This document shows positions 7,516-11,737 of a DNA stretch of 11,737 nucleotides, in pieces. The position numbers were made by a program, and so were the translations under genes. Each line of letters begins with the position of its first letter. The first letter of the stretch is position 1. This DNA comes from an uncultured Erysipelotrichaceae bacterium (GTDB lineage: Bacteria > Bacillota_I > Bacilli_A > Erysipelotrichales > Erysipelotrichaceae): the NCBI GenBank assembly GCA_902796465.1, contig CADBPK010000240.1, positions 1 to 11,737 of the forward strand. Direction: 5' to 3'. The notes below the pieces were generated by a model, which was given only the letters and a program-made list of their open reading frames with translations, was not told where the DNA came from and ran no database searches.

Positions 7516-7571
7516 AAAGCTGTACAAAAAAATGATCCCGGAGGATCATTTTGGATGATACAGCTTTTTTT
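7516..7571. terminator. Nested bidirectional terminator between convergent genes
   Basis: An outer 9-bp stem pairs AAAGCTGTA (7516-7524) with TACAGCTTT (7559-7567). An inner 8-bp stem pairs AATGATCC (7531-7538) with GGATCATT (7543-7550) around CGGA. On the plus strand the outer stem runs into seven T bases (7565-7571). On the minus strand the inner stem is followed by a T run (complement of 7526-7532). It serves both the HAD gene and the DUF1846 gene, whose TGA (7548-7546) lies within the inner stem. Confidence 0.85.
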
Positions 7572-9033
7572 GCTGGTAAACAGGGTCGAATGTGACATTC
7601 ACACCCAGTTTGCGGAAAACATTTGCGTCTTCCAGCGGAAGGACAACAGTGGAATGAGCTTCGGAGCCTCTTAATTTATTCAGCTGTTCCATAGCCTTTG
7701 CTGTTGTTTTATTTGTCTTGGCCGTGATGGCAAGGGCGATCAGTAATTCATCGGAATGCAGACGTGGATTGCGGTTCCCGAGGTTGTTGATCTTGAGATT
7801 CTGGATCGGCGTAACATATGCAGGTTCGATCAGCAGTGTTTCTTTATTGATGCCGCCGAGAGCCTTGATCGCATTTACGATGACAGCTGCCGAAGGTCCG
7901 AAAAGGGAAGATGTTTTTCCCGTTACCACTCGGCCGTCAGGAAGTTCCAGAGCCATGGCGGGCTGGTCAGTTTCGAAAGCCTTGTTTCTTGCGACAAGTG
8001 CGACCTGACGGTCAGCTGCGCTGACATGTGCTTCATTCATCAGAAGTTCGATCTTGGTCACTGTGCTTGCCGGTATCTTGTCTGTTTTGATATCAACAAG
8101 TGCCTGATAATAACGGCGGATGATCTCATCCTTAGCCGCCTGGACGGCTGCTTCATCATCAATGATGCTGAAGCCGACCATATTGACACCCATATCTGTA
8201 GGCGACTTGTATGGAGAAGTTTCCTGAATGCGTTCGATAATGCGGTTGAGGACAGGGAAAATTTCCACATCACGGTTATAATTGACCGCTGTTTTTCCAT
8301 ATGCTTCCAGATGGAACGGGTCGATCATGTTGACATCATTCAAATCAGCAGTAGCTGCTTCGTATGCCAGATTGACCGGATGCCTGAGCGGCAGGTTCCA
8401 TACCGGGAATGTTTCAAACTTGGCATATCCTGATTTAATGCCGTTAGCCTGATCATGGTACAGCTGGGAAATGCAGGTTGCCATCTTGCCGGAACCCGGA
8501 CCGGGTGCGGTAACGACGATCAGTCTGCGCTGTGTCTTGATATACTGGTTCTTTCCGAGTCCTTCTCCGGATACGATATAATCGACATCGATCGGATATC
8601 CTGCGATCGGATAATGCAGGTAATAAGGGATCTCGCTGCTCTTCAGCTGCCGGATAAATGCATCGGCGGAAGGCTGATGGGTATACTGCGTAATTACAAC
8701 GCTGCCGACAAACAAGCCAAGGGCATGCAGCGCATCGACCATGCGGAATACTTCCTGGTCATAGCTGATCCCGAGATCTCCGCGTGATTTGGACTGTTCG
8801 ATGCTGTTGGCATTGATGCAGATAATGAGTTCCACATCATCCTTCAGTTCGGTAAGCAGGCGGATCTTGTTGTTGGGTTCATACCCGGGCAGAACTCTGG
8901 CCGCATGGAAGTCCTCAAACATCTTGCCGCCGAATTCCAGGTAAAGCTTACCCTGAAACATCTTAATTCTGTCCAGAATCTTATCTCTCTGAAGCTGTAA
9001 ATAACGATCTGAATCAAAAGCGATCTTTCTCAT
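7546..9033 (-). CDS. DUF1846 family protein
   Basis: The product is 495 residues, the usual length for DUF1846 proteins. ATG at 9033-9031 is chosen because GAGG lies 8 bases upstream; the TTG at 9054 would add seven residues unlike the family start. The family opening ([19 protein letters not shown]) and the glycine-rich loop [12 protein letters not shown] (about 176-187) are clear, with [22 protein letters not shown] downstream. The GPGSGK loop looks like a phosphate-binding loop, so nucleotide binding is possible. No signal peptide or membrane helix is seen, so it is probably cytoplasmic. The family is common in Firmicutes and has no well-established function. It converges on the NAD operon and diverges from the Nudix gene, with its own promoter. 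Confidence 0.9.
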   Translation of the reverse strand: MRKIAFDSDRYLQLQRDKILDRIKMFQGKLYLEFGGKMFEDFHAARVLPGYEPNNKIRLLTELKDDVELIICINANSIEQSKSRGDLGISYDQEVFRMVDALHALGLFVGSVVITQYTHQPSADAFIRQLKSSEIPYYLHYPIAGYPIDVDYIVSGEGLGKNQYIKTQRRLIVVTAPGPGSGKMATCISQLYHDQANGIKSGYAKFETFPVWNLPLRHPVNLAYEAATADLNDVNMIDPFHLEAYGKTAVNYNRDVEIFPVLNRIIERIQETSPYKSPTDMGVNMVGFSIIDDEAAVQAAKDEIIRRYYQALVDIKTDKIPASTVTKIELLMNEAHVSAADRQVALVARNKAFETDQPAMALELPDGRVVTGKTSSLFGPSAAVIVNAIKALGGINKETLLIEPAYVTPIQNLKINNLGNRNPRLHSDELLIALAITAKTNKTTAKAMEQLNKLRGSEAHSTVVLPLEDANVFRKLGVNVTFDPVYQQKKLYHPK

Positions 9034-9055
9034 AAAAATTACCTCAATAAACAAA

Positions 9056-9064
9056 AGTATAACA
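9056..9064 (-). promoter_or_regulatory. Extended -10 element for the DUF1846 gene
   Basis: On the minus strand TGTTATACT (9064-9056) is an extended -10 element. No good -35 box is seen 17 bases upstream. Transcription would start near 9049, leaving a leader of about 15 bases that contains the GAGG ribosome binding site. Confidence 0.45.
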
Positions 9065-9084
9065 GAAATATTCGTGATTTCTTA

Positions 9085-9090
9085 TATAAT
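9085..9090 (+). promoter_or_regulatory. Putative -10 box for the Nudix/peptidase-like/glucosaminidase group
   Basis: TATAAT at 9085-9090 is a consensus -10 box facing right. No convincing -35 element is visible. The start point would be about 9097, about 20 bases before ATG 9118. It nearly abuts the opposite-facing -10 of the DUF1846 gene (about 20 bases apart), so the two promoters probably compete for polymerase. Confidence 0.45.
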
Positions 9091-9117
9091 ATTTTTGTGG
9101 AAACGGGGAATATGGTG

Positions 9118-9522
9118 ATGAAACAGGAAAAATCATGCGGCGCAGTAGTGACAGACAGTAATGGAAAATATCTGGTAATACGGCAGGTCCAGGGTCACTG
9201 GTGCTTTCCGAAAGGACATACGGAAAATGATGAAACGGAAGCGGAAACTGCACTTCGCGAGATCCGTGAAGAGACAGGATATGATGTTGAACTGCTTGAT
9301 GGATTCCGCTATACGCTTTCCTATTCTCCGGCACCGGGAATCATGAAGGAAGTGGTATATTTCGCGGCCGGATTAAAGGGCGGTTCCGGTAAGAATCAGA
9401 AAGAAGAAGTCAGTGCAATATACTGGATGGATCCTGAAGAAGTCCGGAAATGCATCACCTATGAAAATGACAGAAACCTGTTTGAAGCTGTTCATGCGTT
9501 TCTGCAGAAAGGGAACAAATGA
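9118..9522 (+). CDS. Small Nudix hydrolase (Ap4A-hydrolase-like)
   Basis: The product, 134 residues, has a complete Nudix box at 33-55: G33, E39, R47, E48, E51, E52 and G54, preceded by GHWCFPKGH. WCFPKGH is typical of the diadenosine tetraphosphate hydrolase-like branch, so hydrolysis of dinucleoside polyphosphates or related nucleotides is a reasonable guess, not proven. Unlike the nrtR product it has no winged-helix domain. ATG 9118 is chosen because GGGGA (9105-9109) lies 8 bases upstream; the GTG at 9097 falls on the predicted transcription start. Its TGA overlaps the next gene's ATG, so the two are probably translationally coupled. Confidence 0.88.
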   Translation: MKQEKSCGAVVTDSNGKYLVIRQVQGHWCFPKGHTENDETEAETALREIREETGYDVELLDGFRYTLSYSPAPGIMKEVVYFAAGLKGGSGKNQKEEVSAIYWMDPEEVRKCITYENDRNLFEAVHAFLQKGNK

Positions 9523-10394
9523 TCTCTCTTATTCCGGGAAATCATAACGCGGTAAGGGAACTTGCGGATCAGGTCATTGAATTGACCGGCGACCCATGGT
9601 TCCGCAAGAACCGTGCTTCTGTCAATGTGCTGATGGCAGACGGTACACCGGCGGCGCTGGAAATACATACCTGCGAAAACAGGATCGTGCAGTTCCACCT
9701 CCGGTTTTTTGCCGATCTTCCAGTTCACCGGCTGAAGCATATTTTCTGGAATTATGAAGAAACCCTGATCAGGACTTATCAGCCTCTGAAACTGCTGGCA
9801 TACGGTTGTGATGCTTTCCTGACAGCACGGCTGAAAGAAAATCTGTATTATGCCAAGGGACGGAGCTGGATGCGGATCCTGGAACCATGGCGTCTTCAGA
9901 TGAGTGATCTGTGCTTCGACGATGAAGGATTCATCATCGATCAGGGAAGGATGGAATCCATTCCCTTCGGATGGTTCAATACAAAAGATAAAGGATGCGG
10001 CTGGATCGCTGCATATAACCTGCTGAAACTCAACGGCAGGACACAGCCGATGCAGAAAGTCGCTGAGTCACTCGGCAGAAGGGCAGTCATGGGTGCAATT
10101 GCGGGAGAAGCATTTTCCGTGCTGTATGTATGGCTCCGCCAGCAGGGGATGCCTGTCTCACTGACACTTCCCGGCAACAGGTCTGCTGAAAAAGCAATGC
10201 TCTCAGGGAAAAACGGCATATTGTTATATACACACCGGAATGGTCTGCATTATGTTCTTTATGAGAATCTCGGCAACGGCAGAATGCACTTCTTCAATGC
10301 AGTATACGGCAGGAAGATGCATATTGAGGAACCGGGAGCGTTTATACGGAAGAACTGCTTTCTTCCGCTGACAATGGTAATCTGCGTGAAATGA
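9519..10394 (+). CDS. C39-like putative cysteine peptidase domain protein
   Basis: This 291-residue protein has no named characterised homologue that I recognise. The C-terminal half shows a papain-like arrangement: Cys160 in KDKGCGWIAAYNLL, His244 in NGLHYVLYEN and Asn260 in HFFNAVYG, spaced as in C39-like peptidases. The N-terminal 150 residues are of unknown fold. No signal peptide or membrane segment is visible, so it seems cytoplasmic. ATG 9519 overlaps the Nudix gene stop (ATGA) and has AAAGGG upstream. Whether it cleaves peptides, acts as a deamidase or transglutaminase, or is inactive cannot be told from sequence. It is followed after 22 bases by the secreted glucosaminidase gene. Confidence 0.72.
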   Translation: MISLIPGNHNAVRELADQVIELTGDPWFRKNRASVNVLMADGTPAALEIHTCENRIVQFHLRFFADLPVHRLKHIFWNYEETLIRTYQPLKLLAYGCDAFLTARLKENLYYAKGRSWMRILEPWRLQMSDLCFDDEGFIIDQGRMESIPFGWFNTKDKGCGWIAAYNLLKLNGRTQPMQKVAESLGRRAVMGAIAGEAFSVLYVWLRQQGMPVSLTLPGNRSAEKAMLSGKNGILLYTHRNGLHYVLYENLGNGRMHFFNAVYGRKMHIEEPGAFIRKNCFLPLTMVICVK

Positions 10395-10416
10395 AACGGA
10401 TAAGGTGAGGATGCTT

Positions 10417-11737
10417 ATGAAAAAGATCAATAAAATACTGACAGCTTTCCTGGCTGCGGCTGTTTCCGCCGCTGTGCCGCGTATGGAAGTGCATGCGGAA
10501 ATAAGTGTTCCGTCTGACGGCAGGTTTTACCTCGCGGACAGTGTCAGTGAAGAAGTATATTATGAATCCTACGGCAGCTATGCAGAAGCTTCCGCGGCTT
10601 TTGAAAGTATCCGTACGAATTACGATAACCTCTGCATTTACAAAGACGGCAGGATCCTGCGGGCTGAATATGCGCTTATCTATATCCGGCAGACAGACGC
10701 CTGTGATTACAATGTCACCTATCAGTCCGAAGACAGAAAAGAAAATGGTTATACAAACGGCTGTTACGGCAAGGATGCCCTGTATCTTGATACAGATTCC
10801 GCCGGAAACTCTGTTCTTTTTGAACTGAGCGGGGTCCGCGGATGGATGTCTTTGGATGACTGTGAGATCATTCCGGAAGAAAAAGCAGAATCTGTCCGTT
10901 CTTCGTGGAGTGTGAAAAACAGAAAACTGATCCATCACATCCAGACCGGCATCGGAACCATGAATATTGACCTGGATCTCGGTGAAGCAAATGCTTCCAT
11001 GCCGGACGGAGATTACTACAGCTATGACGGTCATTACTTCTATGCAGCAGATTCTTTCCGTGATATGTCGGAAGACCTGCGCGCCGGAAGGCATAAATAC
11101 AGCGTCAACGCAGATGATCCTTACTACAACTATTTTATGTACCTTTCACACCGTTCCCTGACAGCGTATTCCGCCGATGACGTGAATAAGCTCTTTACGG
11201 AACAGTACGGGCTTCGGCAGGCAATGGATCATTACCGCGACAGAAACGGTGACAGCGCGGATGATACGCTGAACCGGTCTCAGTTTTACGGTATATTCCC
11301 TGCATTCTGGGAGTATCAGTATGAATACGGCGCAAATGCCATGATGATGCTGGCCTTGTCGACCAATGAATCCGCATACGGCAGAAGTGCTTTCGCCTAC
11401 CGGAAGAATAATCTCTTCGGACATGCGGCATTTGACAGTGATGCGGAAAAGAGTTCATCCAAGTACAGCAGTCCGGAAAGATCTGTACTCTCGCACGCAA
11501 AGAACTATATCTGCGACCTTTACTGCAATCCTTCTTCCTATACGTATCACGGTCCGCATTTCGGCAACAAAGCCGGCGGTATGAACGTTTCCTACGCATC
11601 CGATCCCTACTGGGGAGAAAAAGCCGCTGCCATCATGGGCTCCTATGACCGTGATCTCGGCGACAGGGATAAAGGACGATATACAATCGGTCTTGTGCTG
11701 GATCACGCATCCGTAAAGGTATATGGCGCTCCCAACA
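10417..11737 (+). CDS. Secreted glucosaminidase-like cell-wall hydrolase (partial, 3' end missing)
   Basis: The frame is open from ATG 10417 to the window end (440 codons) with no stop seen. ATG 10417 has GAGG six bases upstream; an in-frame ATG at 10411 is too close to that site. Residues 1-27 are a signal peptide: MKKINK, a hydrophobic Ala-rich core, and a likely cleavage after VHA. Residues 28-280 are of unknown fold. About 285-420 matches the endo-beta-N-acetylglucosaminidase (GH73-like) pattern: LALSTNESAYGRSAFAYRKN with candidate catalytic Glu318, then NLFGHAAFD, SVLSHAKNY and FGNKAGGMNVSYASDPYWGEK. This family cuts the glycan strands of peptidoglycan during wall remodelling or cell separation. 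The sequence beyond (VKVYGAPN) may begin an SH3-like domain. It lies 22 bases after the C39-like gene and is probably co-transcribed with it. Confidence 0.82.
   Translation, partial: MKKINKILTAFLAAAVSAAVPRMEVHAEISVPSDGRFYLADSVSEEVYYESYGSYAEASAAFESIRTNYDNLCIYKDGRILRAEYALIYIRQTDACDYNVTYQSEDRKENGYTNGCYGKDALYLDTDSAGNSVLFELSGVRGWMSLDDCEIIPEEKAESVRSSWSVKNRKLIHHIQTGIGTMNIDLDLGEANASMPDGDYYSYDGHYFYAADSFRDMSEDLRAGRHKYSVNADDPYYNYFMYLSHRSLTAYSADDVNKLFTEQYGLRQAMDHYRDRNGDSADDTLNRSQFYGIFPAFWEYQYEYGANAMMMLALSTNESAYGRSAFAYRKNNLFGHAAFDSDAEKSSSKYSSPERSVLSHAKNYICDLYCNPSSYTYHGPHFGNKAGGMNVSYASDPYWGEKAAAIMGSYDRDLGDRDKGRYTIGLVLDHASVKVYGAPN

Noticed and set aside
7756..8433. 225-codon + strand open frame opposite DUF1846
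   Set aside because: It is a shadow frame over a clearly conserved minus-strand gene, rich in Cys, Ile and Asp without a recognisable domain or ribosome binding site.
9034..9054. TTG start at 9054 for the DUF1846 gene
   Set aside because: The GAGG site would lie inside the gene, and the family begins at [14 protein letters not shown] 9033 fits both.
9097..9117. GTG 9097 as the Nudix start, possibly a leaderless mRNA
   Set aside because: Although it coincides with the predicted transcript start, GGGGA 8 bases before ATG 9118 and the family N-terminus favour 9118.
10342..11094. 250-codon minus-strand open frame opposite the glucosaminidase gene
   Set aside because: The plus strand encodes a signal peptide plus a recognisable hydrolase with its own ribosome binding site; the opposite frame shows no family features.
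1..11737. CRISPR arrays, tRNA genes, insertion sequences or prophage genes
   Set aside because: No regularly spaced repeats, cloverleaf sequences, transposase-like frames or flanking inverted repeats were seen on reading both strands.

Overview
This is a chromosomal segment from a Firmicutes-type bacterium, possibly of the Erysipelotrichia. Base composition is moderate, Shine-Dalgarno sites are strong (GGAGG), genes are tightly packed and often joined by ATGA/TTGA stop-start overlaps, and several families (NrtR, two-domain NadE, DUF1846, GH73 autolysin) are typical of that phylum. The lineage is inferred from protein style only; there is no rRNA or marker gene here. No CRISPR array, tRNA, rRNA or insertion sequence was seen, and no gene-free stretch exceeds 300 bases.

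Layout. Positions 1-42 (minus strand) hold the first codons of a gene running off the left edge. A short divergent promoter region follows, then a small membrane protein of unknown function (206-709) with a terminator. Next is the centrepiece: a plus-strand NAD salvage operon with a textbook promoter (TTGACA-N17-TATGAT) whose start point lies in a perfect 19-bp palindrome, the probable operator of the first gene's product. Gene order is nrtR (Nudix-type repressor), pncA (nicotinamidase), pncB (nicotinate phosphoribosyltransferase), nadD (adenylyltransferase), nadE (glutamine-dependent NAD synthetase), an HD-domain phosphohydrolase and a HAD-family hydrolase. pncA to nadE encode the full route nicotinamide -> nicotinate -> NaMN -> NaAD -> NAD. 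A nested bidirectional hairpin terminator ends the operon against the convergent DUF1846 gene (7546-9033, minus). Divergent from DUF1846 is a second plus-strand group: a small Nudix hydrolase, a C39-like putative cysteine peptidase, and a secreted glucosaminidase-like cell-wall hydrolase that runs off the right edge.

The most unusual observation is in nadE. The frame is interrupted by a single in-frame TAG at 6127-6129. The following 57 codons are open in the same frame, encode the conserved NadE C-terminus ([14 protein letters not shown] and onward), and end in a TGA that overlaps the next gene's ATG. Either this is a very recent nonsense change or sequence error, or TAG is read through or decoded as an amino acid here. 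No other complete gene in the window ends in TAG (nine TGA, counting nadE's distal stop, and two TAA). That fits TAG being special, but the sample is far too small to show it.
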